Origin: a virus | Reading direction: 5' to 3' (one strand) | IMG/VR virus record: IMGVR_UViG_3300044910_000838 | Span: 1 to 46,585 of that record | Length of the DNA stretch: 46,585 nucleotides | The notes under the pieces: generated by a model | Told to the model about the DNA's origin: nothing | What the model saw: only the letters and a program-made list of their open reading frames with translations | Database searches by the model: none | Translations under genes and position numbers: made by a program | Shown here: positions 15,529 to 22,755 of the stretch, piece after piece | How positions within the stretch are numbered: the first letter of the stretch is position 1 | How the letters are laid out: the number at the start of each line of letters is the position of its first letter

Positions 15529-16724
15529 TATGTCTCCTCTTGTAAAAAATTTAAACATTTATCAATTACCAATTGCTTATTTTCTTTGTATTCTTTTTCC
15601 CAAACTATCATTATATCATAGTTTTTTGATTTTATTATGTTTATTCTCTTTTCATCTTGTAAATGGAGTTCTTTAACAGAAACATCTTTTCTAAATGGAT
15701 GAGGACAATCTTCCATACAATATATTTCTGGGTTCCCATGCCAAATATCACCAAAAAATTCTATTATTTTTTTCTTAGATTTCACTAAAAAATCTGGAAA
15801 AATCATTTTTTGCTCCATAATTATTCTTTCATCTTTATTCAAAAATATGCAATATTCGTTATTGCCATAATACACATCATCTTCTTGAAAATCCATTTGT
15901 TGTTGTTGCATTATTGCTTCAAATAATTCATTAGATATTTTTGAACTTGTTCTAGCTTGCCAAGTTATTTTTGAATATCGAATTCTCCCTTCTTCTTCTC
16001 CAAATAATTCTATTAAATTATCTAAATTATGCATCAATTTTGTTTTTAAACAGAACTCATTATATTTTTTAGTTCCTATTTCTTCACCTTCTCTATCAAT
16101 AAAAGACATCAAACTATTATTATCCCATCTTTTTTGAGCAATTTCATTTGCTTTACTTTCTCCATACGTATCAATGAGATATTGTTTTGACTGACTATAA
16201 AGTCTTTTATCTCTGCTTTTATTCCAACGTAAAATTCCTTCTTCCTCACCATACTTCTTTTTGAAAGTATTAATAGAAAATGAATTATAATCTCTACCTT
16301 CTGATTTTCTATCTTGATATGTTTTATTGCGTTTAATTTTATATTGTTCCCAACGAATAGGTCCTTCAATTTCTCCATGAACTAAAATATAATTTTCTAA
16401 AGAAGCAGATCTTCGTTTCAATTTTTCTAGTCCGAGTTCTTCTCCATATAATCTAATATAATCATCTCTTGTGACAGTTGTCTTTTTTGTTTTTTCTCTA
16501 TGTTTGAGTGTTCCTAATTCTTTACCATATCTGAGTATATAAGCATTTAAACTTGAAGAATTTCTACCTAATAATATTATTTGTTCTAATCTAAATAAAA
16601 GTTCATCATTGCATAATTTAACACCTCCTTCAGCTAATCTAGACAAATGATTTTTTAGATTTGCTTTTGATACAACAATACTTTTATTTTTACATAACTC
16701 AAATATATTATTCAAATCGTACAT
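15528..16724 (-). CDS. Homing endonuclease, Vsr/EDxHD-like, nested between helicase halves, 398 aa
   Basis: The N-terminal two thirds carry at least six copies of a YGEExGxxRW/K-type repeat (YGKELGTLKHRE, YGEELGLEKLKR, HGEIEGPIRWEQ, YGEEEGILRWNK, EGEEIGTKKYNE, FGEEEGRIRYSK), a likely DNA-binding array. The C-terminal 110 residues (FPDFLVKSKKKIIEFFGDIWHGNP...DEKRINIIKSKNYDIMIVWEKEY) match the Vsr-like PD-(D/E)XK nuclease fold of the endonuclease family described with fractured gp41 genes (Dassa et al. 2009). Start: ATG 16724 (MYDLNNIF), with GGGAG eleven bases upstream; the longer reading frame uses TTG. Its GGGAG lies in the arm of a long hairpin. Its stop overlaps the helicase C-half start. 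Confidence 0.88.
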   Translation of the reverse strand: MYDLNNIFELCKNKSIVVSKANLKNHLSRLAEGGVKLCNDELLFRLEQIILLGRNSSSLNAYILRYGKELGTLKHREKTKKTTVTRDDYIRLYGEELGLEKLKRRSASLENYILVHGEIEGPIRWEQYKIKRNKTYQDRKSEGRDYNSFSINTFKKKYGEEEGILRWNKSRDKRLYSQSKQYLIDTYGESKANEIAQKRWDNNSLMSFIDREGEEIGTKKYNEFCLKTKLMHNLDNLIELFGEEEGRIRYSKITWQARTSSKISNELFEAIMQQQQMDFQEDDVYYGNNEYCIFLNKDERIIMEQKMIFPDFLVKSKKKIIEFFGDIWHGNPEIYCMEDCPHPFRKDVSVKELHLQDEKRINIIKSKNYDIMIVWEKEYKENKQLVIDKCLNFLQEET

Positions 16725-16730
16725 TTTACA

Positions 16731-16776
16731 ATAAGCTCCCAAAATATTATAATAAATAATATTTATGGGAGCTTAT
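16731..16776 (-). promoter_or_regulatory. Hairpin that buries the endonuclease ribosome-binding site
   Basis: ATAAGCTCCCA (16731-16741) and TGGGAGCTTAT (16766-16776) pair perfectly over 11 bp, and AAATATTAT (16742-16750) with ATAATATTT (16756-16764) adds nine more, giving 20 bp with a five-base loop and one bulged base. On the minus-strand RNA the 3' arm contains the GGGAG of the endonuclease. No T run follows, so it is not a terminator. Confidence 0.8.
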
Positions 16777-16784
16777 AAAGTAAA
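16756..16784 (-). promoter_or_regulatory. Sigma70-like promoter inside the hairpin
   Basis: TTTACT (16779-16784), 17-nt spacer, TATTAT (16756-16761). It belongs to the same family as six other sites in the window. Transcripts would begin near 16749, after the 5' arm of the hairpin, so the endonuclease RBS would be free. Confidence 0.5.
16760..16767 (-). promoter_or_regulatory. Late-promoter-like CATAAATA inside the hairpin
   Basis: One mismatch to TATAAATA. A start about six bases downstream would also omit the 5' arm of the hairpin. T4 I-TevI uses this arrangement. Confidence 0.45.
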
Positions 16785-16801
16785 TATATCCCCAATAGCT
16801 A

Positions 16802-18091
16802 TTAAATTTTATTATCAATTAAAATTTTATGGCCTACTGTTAATCCTTGACAAATACTAATATCTCCTAACATTATACCATTATCATCAAAAATAGGTAA
16901 TGTATGTCTATTTGATACTTTAACTTCTTTTCCACTTTTAGTTTTAATTTTAAAAACTTTTTGTTTGCTTATTGGTGTTTTAGCTAAAACTTTATTAAAA
17001 CCTAAGTCACATTTAATTTTATCCCCAATTTTAACATCTTTAATTGGTATTTTATTTCCATTTTCTAATTCAATTAATGAATTAATTTCAACACATCTTC
17101 CTAATTGGGATGCTGTAATAATAGCACAATCGTAATCAAACCCGATTGCACGGCATTCTTCAGAAACGAATTTATCTTTTAGCCATATATTCTCACTACT
17201 AATATTTCTGTTTGACGCCATTAAATCCAGGTAATCAATAATGATTGCATCTGGTTTAAATGCATGAGTTTGTTCAAATTCCTTTAAATAAGCTCTAATA
17301 TGATTAGCTGTTGTTGTACTTTCAGGCATTCTTTTAATAAAAAGTTCGCCTTTATTTTTGTGTTTAAAATGATCAACACCTGCTACAACTTTACTAATAT
17401 TATCTAAAATATCAGCTTGAGATATTGATGTAACCATACTATCAAATCTTTTTGCAACAATTCTATCAGCTAATTCTAACGAAATATAAATTACATTATA
17501 CCCTTGTTCAATTAAGTTAATACCTAAATTGGACATAACAATGGATTTTCCTATACCACTAGAAGCGGCCCAAAGTAATAATTCTTGACGACCGATAATA
17601 CCTCCACCTAATGCTTCATCAACATCCTTCCAACCAGATTTAATCATTGGAGAATTATTTAATAAATCTCTTAATCTTGCTTCAACATTTTCAAAATAAT
17701 TAATACCTAAATCTCTATTCAAACTAACTTGAATAGCAGCTTTTAAATTCATTTCAATTGTGCCAAAATCCTGTTTTTCAAGTAAAGCAGGAGCAGCAAG
17801 AATAGCTTCTTCTATCGCTTTATTTCGACAAAATGTTTCTATTTCAGTTGCAACATATTCTTGTTCAGCTTTTTCTAATGGTATTTTCGTAATTTCTAAT
17901 TTCGTTTCTGCTTTTATAATAGGAGCAGTTGGAAGTGTATGATATTTTTCAAAATATTCTTGTATATATGCAACTGATTTTTTTAAATATGGGTCAAAAT
18001 AATTTGGTTTAATAATTGAATTGCATTTAGCAAATAAATCTGGATTCGATAATAATAATTCAAATACAATACGCTGTTTTTCTAAATCCAT
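16802..18091 (-). CDS. gp41-like replicative helicase, N-terminal half with N-intein, 429 aa
   Basis: Residues 1-332 are the N-terminal and most of the RecA-like domain of a DnaB/gp41 helicase: Walker A AASSGIGKS (175-183), YISLELADRIVAKR (202-215), and Walker B IIIDYLDL (283-290). After ITASQLGR the sequence switches at C333 to an N-intein that runs to the stop at residue 429. The remainder of the helicase is at 15052-15528. Gene order N-half, endonuclease, C-half keeps all three co-oriented. The hexameric helicase unwinds DNA at the phage fork and pairs with the primase at 19032-19973. Confidence 0.92.
   Translation of the reverse strand: MDLEKQRIVFELLLSNPDLFAKCNSIIKPNYFDPYLKKSVAYIQEYFEKYHTLPTAPIIKAETKLEITKIPLEKAEQEYVATEIETFCRNKAIEEAILAAPALLEKQDFGTIEMNLKAAIQVSLNRDLGINYFENVEARLRDLLNNSPMIKSGWKDVDEALGGGIIGRQELLLWAASSGIGKSIVMSNLGINLIEQGYNVIYISLELADRIVAKRFDSMVTSISQADILDNISKVVAGVDHFKHKNKGELFIKRMPESTTTANHIRAYLKEFEQTHAFKPDAIIIDYLDLMASNRNISSENIWLKDKFVSEECRAIGFDYDCAIITASQLGRCVEINSLIELENGNKIPIKDVKIGDKIKCDLGFNKVLAKTPISKQKVFKIKTKSGKEVKVSNRHTLPIFDDNGIMLGDISICQGLTVGHKILIDNKI
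16805..17095 (-). other. N-terminal split intein (97 aa) of the gp41 helicase
   Basis: Begins C333 (CVEINSLIELENGNKIPI, block A), continues KIGDKIKC and a block-B-like VSNRHTLPI with its His, and ends LTVGHKILIDNKI. The catalytic Cys1 is present. The length fits N-inteins of the gp41 class. Confidence 0.9.
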
Positions 18092-18099
18092 AGAACTCC

Positions 18100-18615
18100 T
18101 TATATAGTAAAATAGTTAGATTGAATGTCAAATATTTTTAAACATTTCAAAAAGTTTTTAAAATTAAAACCATCATGACGATGAACTTTCACAAAATGCT
18201 TCTTTTGAATTGCAAGCATATCATCACTATCATCTATTATAACATAATTTGTCCAATTATTGTTATCTAACCATACTTTTATTTCATCACCTCTAATACT
18301 CCATTTTTTATCTGTAATATTCTTTTTAAAATGACCACAAGTTCTTCCTATAATCGGAAAATCATCCCAAGAATAATGTTCTTTCATATTATTCTTAAAT
18401 TCGGAAATACATTCTTCATCAGATTGATAATGTAATCTCCAAGTAGAAGATAATACAATTTTTGCATTAGATAATGATACTAATTCTTGTAATAATCCAA
18501 TAGAAATAGGATTAAATCCTTGAAAAGAATATGGCGCTAATCCTAATTGTTTACATCGAATTGAATTAGAAATACAATTTAATGTTTCATCAATATCTAA
18601 AAAGATTATATTCAT
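18100..18615 (-). CDS. HAD-like phosphatase, 171 aa
   Basis: Motif I is FLDIDETLN (D7, D9, T11), motif II is VLSSTWR (nucleophile-assisting Ser/Thr and a basic residue), and the metal-binding acidic motif is VIIDDSDDM. This pattern and size match the small HAD domains related to the Swiss Army Knife RNA-repair proteins of phages. The substrate may be a nucleic-acid end phosphate or a nucleotide, but this is inference. It follows the next gene upstream with a 4-bp ATGA-type overlap and precedes helicase. Confidence 0.75.
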   Translation of the reverse strand: MNIIFLDIDETLNCISNSIRCKQLGLAPYSFQGFNPISIGLLQELVSLSNAKIVLSSTWRLHYQSDEECISEFKNNMKEHYSWDDFPIIGRTCGHFKKNITDKKWSIRGDEIKVWLDNNNWTNYVIIDDSDDMLAIQKKHFVKVHRHDGFNFKNFLKCLKIFDIQSNYFTI

Positions 18616-18848
18616 AACAATGTTAATAATATAGCAGCAATTAAATCTAATATAATAAACATATTTTTTAAATTGGGAATATAATAAGTTTCAAATATCT
18701 TATCAAATTCTGAATTATCCATATCCTGAAATTTAAGTATTTTTTCATGTGGAACTTTTAAATAAGTTATTAACCATAATGACATAAATCCTAATATAGC
18801 TTGCAAAAGGACAAATGATAATAATGTTTCAATGATTTGTTGTGTCAT
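18612..18848 (-). CDS. Small membrane protein, 78 aa
   Basis: Two hydrophobic helices are clear: ETLLSFVLLQAILGFMSLWLI near the N-terminus and MFIILDLIAAILLTLL at the end, with a charged loop between them. I choose ATG 18848 (MTQQIIETL) over the ATG seven codons upstream because AGGAAAG lies just before it. The start overlaps the preceding gene by 20 bp. Function unknown; two-helix layout would be compatible with a holin-type or inner-membrane protein. Confidence 0.65.
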   Translation of the reverse strand: MTQQIIETLLSFVLLQAILGFMSLWLITYLKVPHEKILKFQDMDNSEFDKIFETYYIPNLKNMFIILDLIAAILLTLL

Positions 18849-19035
18849 TAGCTTTCCTACAGGTTTCAATAATGTTATTAATACGTTCTACTACTTGTTT
18901 ATCAGTTGCGATTTTTTTAATGTCTTCTGCTAAAAGTTTAATACTGTGAATAATTTCTAATACAGCATCTGTTTCATCTAAAGCAGATTTTAATTTGGCC
19001 ATTGTATAATCCTGATTTAATTTTGAAGGTTTCAT
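18829..19035 (-). CDS. Small helical protein, 68 aa
   Basis: The protein is nearly all helix with heptad-like hydrophobic spacing (LKSALDETDAVLEIIHSIKLLAEDIKKIATDKQVVERINNII). The ATG overlaps the primase stop as ATGA; an internal ATG at 19002 (MAKLKS) has a better AGGA site, so the true start is uncertain. Function unknown. Confidence 0.6.
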   Translation of the reverse strand: MKPSKLNQDYTMAKLKSALDETDAVLEIIHSIKLLAEDIKKIATDKQVVERINNIIETCRKANDTTNH

Positions 19036-19973
19036 ATATTAGCTATTAACAATTTCTTTTCTAATTCTGATTTAACAGTATTTTTAGCCAATTTATAAGA
19101 TGTAAATAATTTTCCATATTGAATAATACTTTTATTGATGTCTTCATTTAAAATAGTAAGGTCTCCTAATTTATGTTCTAATATTTGATTTGCAAGTAAT
19201 TTACCATTTTTATCTTTATCGATTACAAATATTAATTTTCTTCTTGATTGTTTTAATAATGTGATTTTAGCTTCATTCAATTTACTTCCTATAATAGAAA
19301 TACCATCTACCAAAATTGCGTCAAAAATACCTTCTGTAATATATAAAGGTTGTTCAGTTTTTTGATAAATTTTGTCAATATTAAATATAACTGCTTCTTT
19401 AGATACTTCACAATTTAAATATCTTTTCTTTTCATTTTGTAATATAGACCTAGCTTGCCAGTAAATAATTTTACCATGTCTATAAAAAGGTAAAATTATT
19501 CTATTAACATAATATTTGTCACCTGAAATATAAAATGGATAATCGTCTAATTCTATTTTTCTTGATTGCAAATAATTTACGTAATCTATATGGGTATCAT
19601 TAAGTTTAACACAAAGTTTAGGTAAGGATACCTCAGGTGTGTATAGATTAACTTTCTTTAATTGTTCTAATGAAACTATAGCTTCTTCTTTTGGAGCAAA
19701 GAATGCAAGTCCTCTAGCTTTTTCAATATCTTCAAGTGGTATATTAATTGCTAATAGAAATTTCTTAAGATTTTTAGAAATAATTCCATTAGCAATTTCA
19801 TATCTTGCTTTGAATTGACAGTTAAAACAATTTATACCAACATTATCTCCATCAAATTTAATTCCCATTCTGTCTTGATAATCATGACAAATAGGACACT
19901 TGCATTGATTAAAGCCTGTTGAAGACAATTTAGTATAAAAGATATTTTTGTTTATTAGTTCAGCAATTTTCAT
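19032..19973 (-). CDS. DNA primase, T4 gp61-like, 313 aa
   Basis: A zinc ribbon is visible at the N-terminus (CKCPICH near 24-30 and CFNC at 49-52). Toprim elements follow: ITEGIFDAILVDG with its Glu, and FVIDKDKNGK with the DxD. The central part has VNRIILPFYRHGKIIYWQARSI as in DnaG-type cores. It makes RNA primers with the gp41 helicase encoded downstream. A sigma70-like promoter sits so close (-10 box eight bases before ATG) that the main transcript may be leaderless. Confidence 0.88.
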   Translation of the reverse strand: MKIAELINKNIFYTKLSSTGFNQCKCPICHDYQDRMGIKFDGDNVGINCFNCQFKARYEIANGIISKNLKKFLLAINIPLEDIEKARGLAFFAPKEEAIVSLEQLKKVNLYTPEVSLPKLCVKLNDTHIDYVNYLQSRKIELDDYPFYISGDKYYVNRIILPFYRHGKIIYWQARSILQNEKKRYLNCEVSKEAVIFNIDKIYQKTEQPLYITEGIFDAILVDGISIIGSKLNEAKITLLKQSRRKLIFVIDKDKNGKLLANQILEHKLGDLTILNEDINKSIIQYGKLFTSYKLAKNTVKSELEKKLLIANI

Positions 19974-19980
19974 ATAAAAT

Positions 19981-20009
19981 ATTATATCATTTTATTTGAA
20001 AAAAGTAAA
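19981..20009 (-). promoter_or_regulatory. Sigma70-like promoter for primase
   Basis: TTTACT (20004-20009) within TTTACTTTTTT, 17-nt spacer, TATAAT (19981-19986). The predicted start is within a base or two of the primase ATG at 19973. Confidence 0.6.
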
Positions 20010-20016
20010 TTATAAT

Positions 20017-20691
20017 TTATAACAATTTATCTTTTTTAATATTGAAAATGCTTCTATTAACCAATTTAACATATCCCATTTTTTCAGGTTTCTTCGGAAC
20101 ATGCCCTAAATTATATGCTGCAATTAGCTGATTATCAGAATGAGCGTCATCTTGAAGGTCTTTAAGATATAAAGCAGCAACATAAATATTAAATTTGTCA
20201 TTATACGCAAGTTCATGCTGAACATCTTTAGAATGCATATGTTGTTTAATTTCTGGATGTCGAGCAATAACTGCTTTGGCAGTCCCAGTTTTAATTTGCC
20301 CTAATCCAACAGTTTGGTCATGTGCAGCTTTATGTTTTGAAGTTCTAAACTTCTTAGCTGTTCCTGCTCCACTTTCATGCAATATGATGCCAGGCAAGAT
20401 GACAGGATTTTTTAATCCTTCTTGCTGTGCAGTTGAATAAGCAGTTCTAAGAATTGCTTTTTGTGATGAACTGAAGTTTTCTCCATTTGTTCTATTATCT
20501 TCGGTTGAAACAAGAATTTCTTCTTGATGTTTTCTATTTCTAATATGCTCTATAATACGAGCTTTCTTTATATGTGTTAAGGTCTGTTTCTCAACTTGGC
20601 CTTTGTTATGACCTATCTTCGCATGTTTCGTTCTGGCTTCAGCAGAATTTGTTAAAAGTAAAGCTAAAATTAGCACATTGAAGTATTTCAT
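20017..20691 (-). CDS. Exported lytic transglycosylase (SLT fold), 224 aa
   Basis: Residues 1-19 are a signal peptide ending AEA. Residues 20-70 are basic and low in structure. The catalytic domain has LHESG with E106, GLGQIK (129-134) and AAYNLG (191-196), the three marks of SLT-type lysozyme-like transglycosylases. It would cleave peptidoglycan in the periplasm, for lysis or wall passage. A GAGGGAGA site lies right before ATG. The 5' leader is long and heavily structured (20720-20885). Confidence 0.85.
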   Translation of the reverse strand: MKYFNVLILALLLTNSAEARTKHAKIGHNKGQVEKQTLTHIKKARIIEHIRNRKHQEEILVSTEDNRTNGENFSSSQKAILRTAYSTAQQEGLKNPVILPGIILHESGAGTAKKFRTSKHKAAHDQTVGLGQIKTGTAKAVIARHPEIKQHMHSKDVQHELAYNDKFNIYVAALYLKDLQDDAHSDNQLIAAYNLGHVPKKPEKMGYVKLVNRSIFNIKKDKLL

Positions 20692-20719
20692 TTTTTCTCC
20701 CTCTCTCTTGAGTTTTAGA

Positions 20720-20885
20720 CATAGGATACAAAAAATTCCTATGGGATACTCTACTTTCGGGTTTTTAGCTCGAGTATCACAACGCCTATGCTATATGAAA
20801 AACACTAACGACTTAGTGTATAGCATTCTTTAGGCAAATAAGGCATAAGCAAATGAAGCTTATATTTAGACTAAGCAAGGTAGTC
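20720..20885 (-). ncRNA. Multi-hairpin leader RNA or ncRNA upstream of the transglycosylase
   Basis: Five inverted repeats follow each other with little space: CATAGGA/TCCTATG (20720-20743), GATACTC/GAGTATC (20745-20778), a long stem at 20784-20835 (GCCTA/TAGGC, TGCTATA/TATAGCA, CACTAA/TTAGTG with loop CGAC), ATAAGC/GCTTAT (20845-20863) and GACTA/TAGTC (20869-20885). A late-like box at 20900-20907 would start minus-strand RNA just before it. No ORF of note. It lacks tRNA, tmRNA or RNase P signatures I know. The strand is inferred from the promoter and the gene downstream. Confidence 0.5.
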
Positions 20886-20899
20886 CGCCGTTAAATAGA

Positions 20900-20907
20900 T
20901 ATTTATT
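20900..20907 (-). promoter_or_regulatory. Late-promoter-like AATAAATA before the structured leader
   Basis: One mismatch to TATAAATA; a start near 20893 would make the first hairpin begin about eight bases into the transcript. It lies in the short gap downstream of the dCMP deaminase stop. Confidence 0.4.
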
Positions 20908-20917
20908 CAAAAAAATC

Positions 20918-21373
20918 TTAAGCAAGTGGTAAATATTCGTATTCGATATTATGGCTATTAAATCTAGTAACTGAAGACATATCAACTCTATCATAATAAT
21001 TGCTAAACACTACGCGTTTTACACCAAGAGCTAATAATAATTTTGAACAGTGGATACAAGGTTGCAACGTACAATACAATGTAGAACCTTCTAAAGATAT
21101 TCCTTTTTTAGCTGCATACACTATAGCATTTTGTTCAGCATGTAATTCAGCAACATCAGACCATGCTCGATGTTCAGCCGGGTCAAAATTTTGTTTATCA
21201 AATAATTCATCACAATTTTTTTCATCAGGTGGAGTTCCATTAATACCTGATACCAATATTCGTCCATCTAAAACATATAAACATCCAACTTGTCTAGATA
21301 CACAATGACTTTTATCTCCTAATTCTTTTGCAATTCGAAGAAATGTTAAATCCCATTCTTTTAATTTACTCAT
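20918..21373 (-). CDS. cd: dCMP deaminase, 151 aa
   Basis: The zinc-binding and catalytic motifs are HAEQNAIVYAAKKG (His and catalytic Glu) and CTLQPCIHCSKLL (PCxxC). The N-terminus (FLRIAKELGDKSHCVSRQVGCLYVLDGRILVSGINGTPP) is typical of phage and bacterial deoxycytidylate deaminases. The enzyme turns dCMP into dUMP for dTTP synthesis. The start overlaps the stop of the Cys-repeat gene upstream by 4 bp. Confidence 0.9.
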   Translation of the reverse strand: MSKLKEWDLTFLRIAKELGDKSHCVSRQVGCLYVLDGRILVSGINGTPPDEKNCDELFDKQNFDPAEHRAWSDVAELHAEQNAIVYAAKKGISLEGSTLYCTLQPCIHCSKLLLALGVKRVVFSNYYDRVDMSSVTRFNSHNIEYEYLPLA

Positions 21374-21672
21374 CTATTTCCTCGTTTAACACAATAATTA
21401 CCAGATTTAAAATAACCTGAAGGACAACCCATACCATTATACGAAGGAACTGCTGTATATCGCGAATTAGTTGCTACACAATAATTACCAGATGAAAAAA
21501 ATCCTGAAGGACATCCTCCATTCCTAGGTATTGCAAATTTATCTGAAGTTGGAACACAATATCCTCCAGAACTTCTATATTGTGAAGGACAACCATTCAT
21601 ATAAGGAACTGGATAACCTTCTGCGAATAAAGAACTTGAAAATAATAGCATTAACATTAATACAGTTTTCAT
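21370..21672 (-). CDS. Secreted Cys-repeat protein, 100 aa
   Basis: Signal peptide MKTVLMLMLLFSSSLFA is followed by three copies of a GCPSxxxxSGxYCV unit (GCPSQYRSSGGYCV, GCPSGFFSSGNYCV, GCPSGYFKSGNYCV). Each unit has two cysteines, suggesting one disulfide per repeat in the periplasm or on the surface. I do not know a function; similar units occur in bacterial secreted proteins. It sits between a cytoplasmic deaminase and an unknown gene with 4-bp overlaps at both ends. Confidence 0.75.
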   Translation of the reverse strand: MKTVLMLMLLFSSSLFAEGYPVPYMNGCPSQYRSSGGYCVPTSDKFAIPRNGGCPSGFFSSGNYCVATNSRYTAVPSYNGMGCPSGYFKSGNYCVKRGNR

Positions 21673-22289
21673 TTTACAAACTCCTCAATTTTAATTCCTT
21701 TTGATGATAAATTAACATATTGTTTATTGTCAGAAACCCATTTTACTGTAGCACTAACTTTAAACCAAACATTTTCTTTTTCTGCAAACATATTAATAAT
21801 TTTTTTACTATTGGTATTAATTTTAAAATGTTGATTAACATCATTAATTAATCTAATTGCAATATGAGAAGTTGATTGACCATAAAAACTAGGTTCATCA
21901 AAAACTTGTTCCATTGAAATAAATTTTAAATTAACTTTAGTTTCAACATTAATATCAAAATCATCAAACAATTCTTTTGTAAATCTTAATTTTTTTTGTT
22001 CTTCAACTCTTCTTAAAACAACATTAATTTGAGCAATTGACAATTTGCCCCAAGTATAATATTGGGAAAAAATACTTTTTTCTATTTCTGATAAAGTAGT
22101 TTTATCTCCTGATACAAAAATTTCTTTTCTTTTATTAAAGATAGCTAATTGTTTTTCATCCATTAACGCATTAGTAGCTTCTTTAGCAAGCTCAACACGT
22201 TCAATAAAAGCTCTTTGTTTTTCTAAACGTTTAGCTTCTTTTCTATCTAAAGCTCTTTGTAATTTCTCTTCAGCGGTTAATTTAGCCAT
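21669..22289 (-). CDS. Hypothetical protein with N-terminal coiled coil, 206 aa
   Basis: Residues 1-60 are a highly charged helix (EEKLQRALDRKEAKRLEKQRAFIERVELA). The middle is mixed and the last 70 residues look beta-rich (VWFKVSATVKWVSDNKQYVNLSSKGIKI). I do not recognise the family. It is the first gene of the operon that continues to the deaminase, and it has its own sigma70-like promoter and a GAGGAG site. Confidence 0.7.
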   Translation of the reverse strand: MAKLTAEEKLQRALDRKEAKRLEKQRAFIERVELAKEATNALMDEKQLAIFNKRKEIFVSGDKTTLSEIEKSIFSQYYTWGKLSIAQINVVLRRVEEQKKLRFTKELFDDFDINVETKVNLKFISMEQVFDEPSFYGQSTSHIAIRLINDVNQHFKINTNSKKIINMFAEKENVWFKVSATVKWVSDNKQYVNLSSKGIKIEEFVK

Positions 22290-22314
22290 GGCAGCTTCTC
22301 CTCTATTTTGAAAT

Positions 22315-22343
22315 ATAATATACCAAAATTAAGGAAAAGTAAA
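22315..22343 (-). promoter_or_regulatory. Sigma70-like promoter
   Basis: TTTACT (22338-22343) extended as TTTACTTTT, 17-nt spacer, TATTAT (22315-22320). It lies 26 nt before the ATG at 22289. Confidence 0.55.
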
Positions 22344-22346
22344 TAA

Positions 22347-22709
22347 TTATTTTTTATTTTGTTCAATAATATTATTAGAAGTTTTGCTCTTCATTGCTAA
22401 AAATTTACTATAAGCATCCACTCCTCCAACATATGACAAATATAACCCAAATATATCAAATGATAATTTATCCATTATTGTTAAATGAATAACAACCCAA
22501 GAACCTATCACCAATCCAATTAAAGACATTACTTTAGGCAAAGCAACTTTATTACTAGTTCCATTAACTGTTAATAAATCAGACCAATCCATTGTTGCTG
22601 ATGTTTGCGCTTTTCTAAAAACTCTTATTAGAAAAAATACGCAAACTAAAAATGCAAAAATAGAAAATCCACCATTCCCTATTTGTAATAATTGTACAAA
22701 TTTATCCAT
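22347..22709 (-). CDS. Membrane protein, holin-like/DUF2644-like, 120 aa
   Basis: Hydrophobic segments are FSIFAFLVCVFFLIRVF near 17-33 and VMSLIGLVIGSWVVIHLTI plus FGLYLSYVGG in the second half. The layout SDLLTVNG...K...LIGLVIGSWVVI...DIFGLYLSYVGGVDAYSKFLA resembles small phage membrane proteins of the DUF2644 type, some of which are annotated as holins. A lysis role would fit the nearby transglycosylase but is inference. Confidence 0.65.
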   Translation of the reverse strand: MDKFVQLLQIGNGGFSIFAFLVCVFFLIRVFRKAQTSATMDWSDLLTVNGTSNKVALPKVMSLIGLVIGSWVVIHLTIMDKLSFDIFGLYLSYVGGVDAYSKFLAMKSKTSNNIIEQNKK

Positions 22710-22755
22710 ATCTTATACTCCATAAAATTTCCTTTTTCATGAAGTATTTACGCAA

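Noticed and set aside
16742-16801. Terminator after the helicase N-half
   Set aside because: The long hairpin has no T run after it on the minus strand, and its 3' arm contains the RBS of the endonuclease.
20845-20885. tRNA on either strand (two stem-loops with seven-base loops)
   Set aside because: No acceptor stem, no T-loop TTCGANT, and the loops do not have the U33/purine-37 pattern.
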